Shown one piece after another: positions 36,086-48,000 of a stretch of 64,000 nucleotides of DNA. Under the pieces are notes generated by a model, which saw only the letters and a list, made by a program, of their open reading frames with translations, made no database searches and was not told where the DNA came from. Every line of letters starts with the position of its first letter. The first letter of the stretch is position 1. Source of the stretch: Oxyruncus cristatus (lineage: Eukaryota; Chordata; Aves; Passeriformes; Cotingidae); assembly GCA_013399855.1 (NCBI GenBank), contig VXAY01002246.1, positions 175,416 through 239,415 on the forward strand, written 5' to 3'. The position numbers and the translations under genes were made by a program.

Positions 36086-39000
36086 GCTCCCAGGGAGGCT
36101 TTTAATGCCACCTTGTCAGGTTTTTAGGGTTAAGCCAGCAGGGAATGCAGCTGGGTTCAGTGTAAGGTGGGGTTTGGTGCCCATGGGTGCCTTACAGAGA
36201 TGCAAGGATTGGCACGATGCTGGTGCTCAGTTGACACTGGCACCCACAGTAGCACCCACAAAGGGGACACTTCTGCCCACCCGGGGGACACTCACCCACC
36301 CAAGGGCACAAATTGTCTCCCCTGAGACCAACACTTGGTTCCATTCCCAGGCTACGTGGATATTGGGATTATCCCCGTGGGAGCCCGGGAGATCCGGATT
36401 GAAGAAGTCGCAGAAGCCGGGAATTTCCTGGCGCTGCGGAGCGAGGACCCGGAGAAGTATTTCCTGAACGGTGGCTGGACCATCCAGTGGAACGGGGACT
36501 ACAGGGTGGCAGGGACCACCTTCACCTACAAGAGGACTGGGAACTGGGAGAATCTCACCTCTCCAGGGCCAACCGTGGAGCCCGTGTGGATCCAGGTACG
36601 ATGGGATACACAGCAGGGAGGATGGGGGGACAGAGCCCCTGGATCTCCTGCCTTCCTGGGCAGGGCTGAGCTGCCACGGTCTGTCACAGCACTTCCCTGC
36701 ATCTGGGGGTGGGGCTCTGCCTCGCCTGGCTGAGCGTGGTTCTCTGGGAGCCAACACTGGAGCAGCCAAGCACACGCCACCGGCCCGGCGAGTGCTTCCA
36801 GCCCACAGCACTTCCAGCTGAGCCTCATCCCCTTTGCAGCATTCCTCAAAATATTTACATGGGAGAGGGAGCATGAGGAGAAAGAGCCGTTTCCTGAGGC
36901 CCTTCCCATATCTTATCAAGAGCAGGGGAAGAGCCCTTGGTGCTTCTGGCTGGGCTGGTCTGGGGTGAGGGATCTGCCAGTTAATGCAAAGCTGTTGGGA
37001 ATCAATGTCCTTGTGACCGTGAGGCCAAGCTTTGCTCTGGAGAAGCCAGTGGGAATCATCCCACAGAGTATGGCACAGCCAGCTCCAGGCTGAAACCCCT
37101 CGTGGTGCCAAGTGTGGTGCAGGGGCAGCGATGGCCACGGAGCTGCATCCCGTGGACCCCCAGGACCCTCCCCTGCCTGGTGGTCACGGCTCATCCCGAC
37201 ACGCTCCCCGGAGCACCAGCCCCTTGGCACAGGCTCTCCTGGAGCTCGGCCACTCTGAGCAGCCAAAATCTTCTCCTTCCCTCACCCTTTCCTTCATCAG
37301 TGGCTCAGCTGCGGGATCCTGGGCTCGCTGCCTCCGAGAGCTGCCGTTAATGGGAACGCTGGCGCGCTCGGCACCCACAAGTCACTTTCTGGGATCTGTA
37401 GCCTAATTAAAACCTTTGGACAAGAATGTTTCAATATTCATGGAGAGGTTTTGGAAAGAAGCCCTGGCTTCCGCCAAAGCTCCAAGAACAACAAAGCTCT
37501 GGCAATAACGGGAGTGCTTAGGCTAAGAAAAACAGGGATAAACTCCCGGCCCTCGGAGCGTGGGTGCGGGAGGCGCTTTGGGCAGGACTTGTGTAAACCG
37601 CAGGAGCAGCAGGAGCCCGTTCCCAGCAATTTAGGGAATTCCTCCAGGCAGGACATCTTCCCTTAGACCAGGTTGCTCCAAGCCCTGTCCAAAGTGGCCT
37701 TGATCACTTCTGGCCGTGCTGGGCGGGTCGTTCTCCCCGGAGAAGCCCCCGGGGTGTGATGACACGGCCACTGCCCTGCCCTGCCCGGCCCGTGTCCCCC
37801 CAGCTGCTGTTCCAGGAGACCAACCCCGGGGTGCGGTACCAGTACACGATCCAGCGCCCGGCCGACAGCGAGAACGAGATCGAGCAGCCCGAGTTCCTGT
37901 GGCGCTTCGGCTCCTGGACCACCTGCACGGCCACGTGTGGCACCGGTGAGTCCGCATCCCGCATCCCGCATCCCGCGGGACTCCCGGCGCGGCCCTGCAG
38001 GGGGGCCGTTGGAGCAGGTGGAGCATCCCCGGGGATGCCTCAGGAATTCCTGGGTCTTTGGTTTCAGGAGGTCTTAGGGGGGGAAAAAGGGCCATCTGCT
38101 GAGGTCACGGCTCCGGTGCCCCCGCGGCGTTCACAGGGAGCCGGCGCTTTATCAGCGCTTTGCTGCCGGCTCGGTGTCCTGTTACCGCCGGGCGTTCCTC
38201 GCCGTCGGGATGGAGACAAAAGAGCTTTAGAGAAATCCGGGAGCGTGGAAGGGCTGGTCCCCCGCCTGGCTGGGCCTCTCGGTGGGGGAGCACGGCCAGG
38301 GTTTTACAGAGAGCACACGGGAAGGTGCCTGGTGTGGCTCCGTGTGTCAGACACTTGCTTCTCTCCATCCTGCCCCGCTGCACCACCGGGGTCCCCGGGG
38401 CAGCTTTTGGGGCAGCTGATGGAGTGGGACATTCTTGGCACACTGCCGGGGGAGGCTGGGAAGAGCAAGCACTTCCTCGAGAGCAGCTGGCACTGGGAGA
38501 AAGGGGAATTCAAGGACACTTGTGCTTTCTAGGTAGCACAAAGTGCCAGGGGATGGCTTTTGTTTAAAACCAGCTTTGCTTTGCATGGTTTGAGTGCTTG
38601 GCTTCCAGAACAGAAGGGAAATACAGGAGTGAATCTGGCAGGAGTTGGGTGAGGGTGAGCAGCTGGAGGAGGGCTGACCCTCTCTCCCTGGGCTGGATGA
38701 TGGAGTGAGCTGAGACATGGATTTGGGAGAGCTCAGGGTGAGCCTCTGGTCAGCCCCAGGGCCCCGTAAGCTCCCAAGTGCTTGAGCCAGAGCCCAGCTC
38801 AGCAGCCTCAGCAGGGCTCTGTCAGTCTCAGCTGGTGGCAGGGGTTCAGTGACAGCTCTCCGAGGCACAGGTCAAGTATGTGTTACAAAAACGGGGACAA
38901 AAGCTGGAGCGAGGCAGCGTGGTGAGGTCACCCTAAAAACATCCCCCCCACACCCCCCCTGAGTGCTTCGAGGACACAAGGCCTCAGCCAGTGATTTCTC

Positions 39001-42000
39001 CCAGAGCTGTGAGGGGGCAGGGCTGTGTGCTGCCTGTTGGCTCCCTTCAAACACAGCCCCCAAAATCCCCAGTGCTCACAGGCTCCTGTGGCTGGTTGTG
39101 GCTCTGGGCAGTGCTGCCAGGACAGTGCAGCACCTTCACAGCTGTCCATCGTGCCCCACTGCACTGGTGCCACGAGGCTCTGTGAGGGCACTGGTACCTT
39201 GGCACATTTGGGTCTGCAGCTTCAAGTGGTGGTTTCCTTTCCTTTCCCCTGTTTTGGTGGCTCAGACTCACCAAGGGCCTCTTGTCACCTGCTCACAGAG
39301 GGTGCTGGGTGGTTTCCAAAGCCGAGCCGGTGCCTGTGTGTGTGGTTTGGTTTCCCAAGCCCCTCGAGAGCCCGTGCCCGTGTCCATGCCCACAGGGGTG
39401 CAGCGGCAGGTGGTGCACTGTGTGGAGAAGCTGGCTGGCATCGTGGAGGAGCGGTTCTGCGACGCACTCACCCGCCCCGACGACCAGCAGCGCCCCTGCA
39501 GCGAGGAGCCCTGCCCGGCCAGGTCCGACCCTCCCCTTCCCACCCTCCTCAGCTCATCCTCAGTGTCCAACAGCCCTGAGGTGACCAGAGTGGGGGGACC
39601 TCGGTCACTGCCGTGCCAGATTGCCCCAGGATGTGTGCAGCTCTTCACACCTCTCCTCTCCCTCATCCGTAGGGATGGATCCCAGACCCTGTGTTGGCCC
39701 ACGAGAGCATCCCTGGGGTTGCCCGATGGCCGCAGGGTGTTGCTTGTCCTCAGGCTACAAGCTGCACAGGAGATCCCATGCTGGCAGGATGCTCCTCTCT
39801 GCCTCTGTGCACAGAACCATCCCTGGCACAAGTCAGGGACTGACCCATCCCTGACCCTCCATCTGGGCTCTGTAACCTTGGGCTGACACACAGGCTGCAG
39901 TTGGGATCCTCGTTCCCCCGTGGCCCCACGGGATGGGCCACAGGATGGAACCCGGCCCGTGGCTGCTGGCTCTGGCTGAGACCTTTCCCTCTCCCCTTTC
40001 CCCTTTCCTTTTTCCCTTCCCCTTCCCATCGCTGTCGGCAGGTGGTGGGTCGGGGAGTGGCAGCAGTGCTCGGCCTCGTGCGGCAGCTCGGGGCTGATGA
40101 AGAGGACGGTGCTGTGCATCCAGAGCGTGGGGCTGGACGAGCAGAGGGCCCTGCAGCCTGCAGACTGCCAGCACCTGCCCAGGCCCGATGCCACCACGCC
40201 CTGTCACCGGGACGTGCCCTGTCCCTCCCAGTGGGCTGTGGGGAACTGGTCCGAGGTGAGGAGGAGCGTCGGGGAGGTCCCAGTATCTGGCAGAGCTGGT
40301 GGGAGCTGGGGACAAGGTGCCCCCAGGCCCCCTCAGCAATGGGTGTGCCTCCTGCTCACAGGGAAAATCCATGGATGCGTCTGTGCGGGCTCAGCAGCTC
40401 CCGTGGATGGGAATTCCGTTGCACGGAGAGGTCTCAGAGTGAGGAAGGAGCACTGGGCTGTTTAACTCTGCCCCATCTCTGAGCCTTGCTGCTCCCTCAG
40501 GGTGATGGCCACGCTCCCTGTGCAAGGACAGCAGAAACAAGAGGTTTTCAGCTGGATGGGGCTTGGAGCACTGGTCTGGTGGGAGGCGTCCCTGCCCGTG
40601 GCAGGGGATGGAACTGGGTGATCTTTAAGGTCCCTTCCAACACAAACCATGATGTGATTTATGGTCATACTCTGTATAGCCTTGATTTATTTTTGTATTT
40701 CTGTGGATCAGCTTAACCACAGGTTGAGGGTTTCAACCAGAAAATTATAACTCCTAATTTAAGCAGCCGCTCCAAAAAGCGTTCAGCATGAAGACAAATA
40801 TCAGGAGAGAAAGGAGAGAGCCTGGGAACGGGGCTTGTTGCTAGGGAACAACTGGGATCGAATGAGAACAGAGAATTTGAAGGCTACATGAGAGAGGGAG
40901 TTAGAAATATTTTTCTAGGGGCCCACAAAAGCCACAATTAAAGGCTGAGAGAGACGGATGCAATGGTTTAACGGGAAAATCATGGCTTGGTGGTGGGTCA
41001 GTGCTGGGCAGGGCCAGCCCCAGCCCTCACAGTTGTCCTCTGTGGTGTTGGCATGGACAGATCTATGACCTCAGGAGAAAAGTGCTCAGGATTTTGAGGT
41101 TCTGTCATTTTTCTGTCCCTTAATTTAAAGCAAGAGCTCTCTTTCTTCTCTGTTTCCACCAGCACTGTAAGTAGGGGAATTAGAAGGGTTTTGAAGTTTC
41201 CCAGAGACGTGGTCCTTCTGGCAGCAATTCCTAACAGGGGTTGGGGCTGGTTTTGTCCGTGCAGACCCCGGGAGCACCTGATGCCAAAGGGGTTCTCTGG
41301 GGTTTGGGTAGTCCAGCAAACTGCTTAAACACCAGGACTCAGCATCTTCAGAAGGACCCTAAAGCAATGCACATCCAGCTTTATGGACTTTCCAAGGAAG
41401 CTAGTGCAGTCAGAAGGATGATTTGTTGTCCATTAATTCCCAAGTGGGAGCGTCTCTCTCCTGGCAGGAGCATGACCCAGCTGGCTGTGGTGGCTCCTGC
41501 TCAAGGCTGAACCCTCCTGTGAGCTCCGTGTGTTCCTCCACGAGGCTCCTACCAGCCCTCATTCCTTATCAGTGTCCCAGAGGCTTCCCTGATAACCCAG
41601 CCTTGGCAAAGAACCCCCCTGTTTCCCCCCTGCAAGCGCTGCAATACCTGGAGTTTATCTCGTGGATGGGGCTGGAAGCCTTTGCTGGGAACTTCTAGTT
41701 TTGTGGGAGTTGATCTGTTTTCCCTGGGTTGGCAGTGCCATCCCAGGGAGGGAAGCAGCCTCCTTGCAGCCCTCTCACAGATGTTGCTGTGTGGCAATGT
41801 TTTATTCCAGCTGGTGGAAATGCCTGTGGTGGCCATGTGGTGTTATCAGAGAATCCTGGAATGGTTTGAGTGGGAAGGGACCTTAAAGTTCATCTCATGC
41901 CAACCCCCTGCCATGAACAGGGACACCTTTCACAAGTCCAGGTTGCTCCAAGGCCCCAAATGCAGCAGAAAATGCTGCTGATCTTTCCAGTCTCTTGGTT

Positions 42001-45000
42001 TCTTTTTACTGATCCATCTGAAAGAGCCCATTATGGTGGGGCCGGGGTGTCCCCAACAAAGCTCCTTCCTGACCTTTGCTTTTTCCCTACTCAGACAACA
42101 CCCATGTTGTTATTCCCTGCTTCAAAAAATGCTTTTCTAGAAGAAGAGATGCAATTCATGGCGATAGGTCACAGGAAAGACCTATTAGATCATCTTATCC
42201 AGTGCCCCTCCCAGTGCCCATCTCCCGGGAAAACTGTTTCTGGCTGGAATGCAGGTCAAGGATCACCCCGAGCAAAGTACCCCACAACAGCAGCCCTGCT
42301 CTGGGACGGTCTCTAACAGGACACAGCCCCAGAATTCGATTTGGGCAGCAATACCCAGCTTACCAGTGGGACCAGTACCCCCTGCTCCTGACTCCTGGTG
42401 CAGAGGACCCCCTGCCACCAGTGAGAATGGCACAGGAGCTGCCCGGAGACCCGGGTGGGTGGTGGGAGCGTGGCAGAGCACCGTGGAGCCCCTGTGCCCA
42501 AAGCATCGTGGCACGTGGGACAACCAAGCACCCTTTGGTATCTCAGAGGGGAGCACTGGTGGGGGGCACGGGCACCGCTGCCGACCCCCTCCCCATCCCT
42601 GCTCCTCCTGCCGCCCCGCATCCGCCGTGCTCCCATCCCTGACGTTCCCTCTCTCTCCCCTCCCAGTGCTCCACGACGTGTGGCAGCGGGACCCAGCGGC
42701 GCCCCGTTCGGTGCAGCAACAGCACGGGGGCCGCGTGTGACCCCGCGGAGAGGCCCAGCCCCGAGGCTCCCTGCTCGCGGCCGCCGTGCCGCGGGAGCAC
42801 GGACGGTGCCAACGCAGACTGGTCCGGCAGCGGCTCCTCCAGCAGGGAGATATTCAATGAGATCCATCACATCCCCAGCAACCACATTGCCAAATTTAAC
42901 CCCCTCATCCCAAACGTTCCGGAGTCCAACGACGTCAATGTCATCCCTGAGGAGGACTTCCCAGCCGGGAAGGGAAACGTTTTTGTTGATGATTTTTACT
43001 ATGATTATAATTTTATCAACTTCCATGAGGATCTGTCTTACTATCCCTTCACGGAGAAGGAGACCAAAGGTGAGGAGGCAAAGCCAGAGCTGAGCAACAA
43101 CGACGTGGAGGGGCCCTGGGAGATGCCCACTGCTGTCCTGCTCACCACCGAGCCGGGAGGAGAGAGCGAGCACCACCTGGGCACCAAAGCCTCTGCTCCT
43201 GTGGATGAGGGGGAGATGGAGCCTGGGGATTTAGCCAGGAATGACTTCCTGAGCATGGTGGCCGAGGATGCAGGGTCAGCCACTCCCAAGTACACCGTCC
43301 CTGGGTTCATGGGTGAGGAGGAGGACACAAGGCTGGTGCCCCGTTCCGAGGACCACCCACCCACCCAGAGCACCACGAGTCACGACTCTGCCAACAGCCA
43401 CGACCACCTGGCCCTGGATGAGCCCCACGGGGCTGTGCTGATGAGGACAGGTCCTGGGCAGGATGCTCCAGCCCGTGGCCTCGCTCCCGGGGGTCCCCAC
43501 CCGGCTGATCGGCCCCCTCCGCTGCCCACAGCCTGGGGCAGTGCCGGAGTGGAGGTATCCGACATTCCTGGAGTGCCGGGGAGCCGCGGCGAGGGCCGTG
43601 CGGGCACAGCGGGGCCGGGGCACCCCGGCAGGGAGGGGCATGGCAGGTCCGGGGCTGCGGGGACAGGCCACGAGGACTCCGGGGAAACGGGTCCTGTCCT
43701 CGCTGGTGACATTAACGGTGACACCACGGAGCAGGACGGGGAGGCAGAAGTGCCGGGGCGGGTGGTGGGCACACAGGCAGTGCCAGCAGATGGTAATGAT
43801 GAGCATCCCCGTGGGACAGAGAGGGCAGAGCTTTCCTTTCCCACCCTGCAGGGACCAGGGTGGGAGATGGGATGGAGTGCTGGCAGCACCCACCCTGCTG
43901 TGAGTCCTTCTCCTGTGGGTGCTGTTGGGGGTCCCACGGGGCAGGCAGGGCACCAGCCAGAGCTCCACACCCCCACATCCCTGAGCTCAGTCCCCTGGGT
44001 GGCCACTACAGCCCTTCCCACAGCAGTGTCCTTGTCCCCTGCCGTGCCTGGACCAGCCACCCAGCTCAGCTCTGGTGGCCTCACCCAGCAGGATGCCCTG
44101 GCCCCAGCCATGCCCACAGCCCCTCCAGCTCACAGCCCAGCTGCACACCCCGGGGGAGCATCCCCCTCCGAGGCCCCCCCGGAATGGTGGACCCTGGGGA
44201 TGTCCCACCACCCGGAGCCGGCATCGCTCCGTGCTGAACAGGCCTCCCACGGGACCCCACTCAGCATCACCGTGCCAGGGGAGCCCTGGGCACCCCCAGG
44301 GACATTTGTCTTCAGTGATGGGGGGCACAAGTGGTCCCAGCCCTCCACTGCGCCCCCACCGCTCTGGGAGAAGACGATGGAGGAGGAGGAGGAGGAGGAG
44401 AAGGCTTTGCTTCCACCATCAACCACCGGGGCAGCCACTGCCACGCCCAGCTGGGAAGTTGGGAACTGGAGTGAGGTATGAGTTGAGTCCCATTAACATG
44501 GAATGGGGCATGGGGGAGGGTTTTCCCTGAGGGCTGCCTGGCGTGGGACTGCTCAGAGAGGAGCAGCCTTCAGGAAAGCTCCTCTTCCCGCATCATCCCA
44601 CAGCCCTGCCTGCACACAGCCCCGTCTAACCAGCACCGCTCCCCTTGCCCGTGGAGGAGCTGAGTCCACAGGCACTGTCCTGCTGGGCCACCCTGCTCCT
44701 TCCTGGGCTCCGTGCGCCCAGATCCAGCCGCGGGGGTGGGTGGCAGGAGGCAGAGGAGCAGGTTGCCCCTGTGTTGCAGTGCTCGGCCACCTGCGGCATG
44801 GGCGCGATCTGGAGGACCGTGCGCTGCAGCAGCGGCGGCGACGGCGGCTGTGCCTTGGCCAACAGACCCGTCCCGGCCCGGAGGTGCTCCCTGAGACCCT
44901 GCTCCTCGTGGCGTGTGGGCAACTGGAGCAAGGTACACAGGGACGGAGGGTCCCAGCAACCCCTCGGGGCAAGGCGGCGGTGGGGTCACCGCTGCTCTCG

Positions 45001-48000
45001 GCGTGGGCTCTTGCCCCACGGCTCACAAAGGCAGAGGGTGAGCGTTTGTACTTGCCAAGGAGTTTAAACTGCTTCATCCCACAATATTTCCATTTTTCCT
45101 GCTCTTGGACCAGGAGTTTGCAAAAGCTAAGTAAAAAGTGGTTTGAAAGGTCAGGTTGGATGGGCTCCTGGACAACCTGGCCCTTCCCCAGCGTGATGCT
45201 CGTGTCCTTTCCCAGTGCTCCAAGAACTGTGGTGAGGGGACGAAGGTTCGGGATGTTCACTGTGTCGACACCAGAGACCAGCGGCTGCTGCGGCCCTTCC
45301 ACTGCCAGGCCGTGCTCCACAAACCCCCGGCACAGCTGCCCTGCCACAGCCCGCCCTGCCTGGACTGGTACACGTCCTCCTGGAGAGAGGTAGGGGCTGG
45401 GCAGGGGGCTGAGCAAATTCCACCCCCTGCCCTGGGCAGGGACTCCTCCCACTAGCCCAGGTTGCTCCAAGCCCCGTCCAGCCTGGCCTTGGACACTCAC
45501 AAGGATCCAGGGGCAGCCACAGCTTCTCTGGGCAACCTGTGCCAGGGCCTCCCCACCCTCACAAGGAAAAATTCCTTCCCAATATCCCATCTAACCCTGG
45601 AAGCCATTCCCTGTGTCCTGTCCTTTCATCCCTTGTCCCCAGTCCCTCTCCAGCTCTCCTGGAGCCCCTTTAGGCCCTGCAAGGGGCTCTCAGCTCTCCC
45701 TGGAGCCTTTTCTTCTCCAGGGGAACCCCCCCAGCTCTCCCAGCTGGTCCCCAGAGCAGAGGGGCTCCAGCCCTGGGATCCTGCCGGTGCATTCCCTGGT
45801 TTGTGTCCCGGCAGTGCTCGGAGCCGTGCGGTGGAGGGGAGCAGGAGCGGCTGGTGACGTGTCCGGAGCTGGGGCGCTGCGAGGAGACGTCGCGGCCCAA
45901 CACGACCCGGCCCTGCAACACCCAGCCCTGCACCACCTGGGTGGTGGGCTCCTGGGGGGAGGTGAGCGGGCACGGGCTCCCCTGCTCGGGATCTGCATGA
46001 AACACGAGGAACGGGGTGGGGAGAAACCCAACCCTCCAAACCGACGGGGGGTGCTGCCACAGCCACCTCCCGGGCTCTGGGGTGGCACTGGGGTGGCCCT
46101 GAGGGGCACAGGGAGGGGTTCCCCCGGCTTGACGGGGTCCCTGCTCCCGCAGTGCTCGGCTCCCTGCGGAGGGGGCGTCCAGAGGCGCCAGGTCAAGTGC
46201 ATCAACACCAAGACAGGGGTGGCCGAGGAGGACAGCAGCCTGTGTGACCACGAGCCCTGGCCCGAGAGCACCCAGAAATGCAACCCCCAGGACTGTGACA
46301 GCTCCGAGCCGGGTAAGCCAGCGGTGCCGGGGCCTTCTGCCTGTGCTGACACTGCGTGGTGTGTCCTCAGGGTGGTTGTGCTCCCCAGGAGCTTGTGAAG
46401 CTCTTGGGATAAATGCTGAATTTTGAGGGCATGGTGGTGATCTTGGGAATTGGTGTGGGAACCACCCAGGCTCCCAGTTAAGGACTCTTAAGAATGGTAG
46501 GAACACGACCCGTCCTGGGTCCTGTAACCAGGGGTGGTTTTCCTAGCCAAGTTTAGCCTCAGTCTTTATGTTTCTCCCCACTTTTCACTTCCCACCCACC
46601 CGGGATGGTTTATGGGAGGACGCCAGAGGTGAGGACAGACCAGCTCCACTCCATTCATTTTTCCAGGTCATGCCCTGTGCTGTCCTGCTCCTGGGAAGGG
46701 ACCCCAGGAAGTGCTGTGCAGCCAGTGCTGGTGCAGGGTGGGATGGGCTGAGTGCTGGCAGGATCCAGGGGTCCAGGCACAGGGAAGGGTGAGGGGCACA
46801 GGGTGCTTGTGGTGGTGCCAGAGAGCTGGTGCTGCTGCAGCAAGGAGTGATCAGGGAGGATGAAAAACCAGTCTGAGAAGCAGTGTGGGAACTCTGTGGG
46901 GAGATGAAGGGGGTGTTTCATACATGGATTGTGTAAGGCTGGCTTGACTAATCGATAATTAAGTGGGAATGTTATAACTCTCTCTAAATGTCCGGAGCAT
47001 CCGTCTCTCCGGGGCCGAGCGGGAATTTTGCTGGCACAGATGGGGGCTGGGATGTGCTTGTTGGATGCAGAAGTGTCACTGAGCCTTGGACAACCAGCAC
47101 CCGCCCCAGGGACCCTGGTGGGGGTGTGGGCTGAAGGGACCTGGTTCAGGGGCAATGTGGCACAGGAAAAGGAAGGCAGAAGGAAATACCCAGTGATGGA
47201 GCTCTCAGAAAGCTGTTTGGTGGTAAAGTCCCAGAACACAGAACTTTGGAAACAAGCTGGGCCAGCATTATCAAATCAGGTAAAAGGCCAGTTCTCCAGC
47301 CTCTTCAGGTGTGTCTGAGCCGGTGCCTCAGGGAGACGGCCCCATTCCAACCCACTTTTCATTTACCTGCCCTGGCTGCAGCCACACCACAGCACTCACT
47401 TGCCTTCTCCTGCCCCCTTCACTCACAGGGGTTCATCACATGGCACAGGCAGTTCCCTGTGAGCCAGAAATCAGGGGTTGCAAGGGTTAATGGCACTTAA
47501 ATGAAAAGCATTATAAGGAGGGATTGGAGGTCATTGGTATGAGCATGTCAATCATTTATCACCTTTATTTTTTTAATTGTCTGTGCAAAAAGAAAGCTCT
47601 TTGTCTGTCCAGAAAGTACTGCTGGCCCCTCAGGAGGTCTGTTGAACAAGGAGGGAGCTGAGACATGGAGCGGGTGGGCAGGAGGACAGTGGTGGCCGAT
47701 GCCCAGGGTGCAGGAGCTGGATCCACGGCGGCTCCACACCTCAGGGCAGGTCCCCCCTGCAGCCTGGGACACCCATTCTCACCCTTCCAACTCTTGTGTT
47801 TATCTCGTGTCCAGCATGTTCCTCCTGACTCCTGTTGCAGAGAGGGCAGGAGCGTTGGCTTTGGTTCAGTGGGATTTGGGGACTGGCACCGCTGGCCATC
47901 GGGATGCTTTTAGCCATTAAACAGCTCCTTCTCGGAGCCTTTGCAGGGCCGTGGGGCTCTTCAGCCTTTAGGAAATGATTAGTCAGCCTTGCTCAAGAAA

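Larger units (their letters stand above)
40256..42666 (+). other. ADAMTS7: ADAMTS7 intron 18
   Basis: A 2.4 kb intron before the mucin exon. It holds two CR1 pieces (40546-40660 and 41848-41960). Between them is an AT-rich stretch (about 40660-40960) with an RFX-like GTTGCTAGGGAAC at 40837-40849. No coding exon was seen. Confidence 0.6.

Noticed and set aside
35680..36467. Poly-Ala, poly-Ser and poly-Cys ORFs
   Set aside because: These are translations of the intronic GCT repeat in different frames and not part of the ADAMTS7 reading frame.
42165..42240. Possible extra repeat fragment around GATCATCTTATCCAGTGCCC
   Set aside because: It resembles a CR1-type end only weakly and lacks the diagnostic flanking segments, so it was not listed as a repeat.
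44553..45590. Minus-strand ORF of 345 codons, and similar long antisense ORFs at 36227-37138, 39268-40197 and 19363-20232
   Set aside because: They are antisense to ADAMTS7 exons or to GC-rich promoter and CR1 DNA, have no splice or family support, and arise from high GC content that depletes stop codons.
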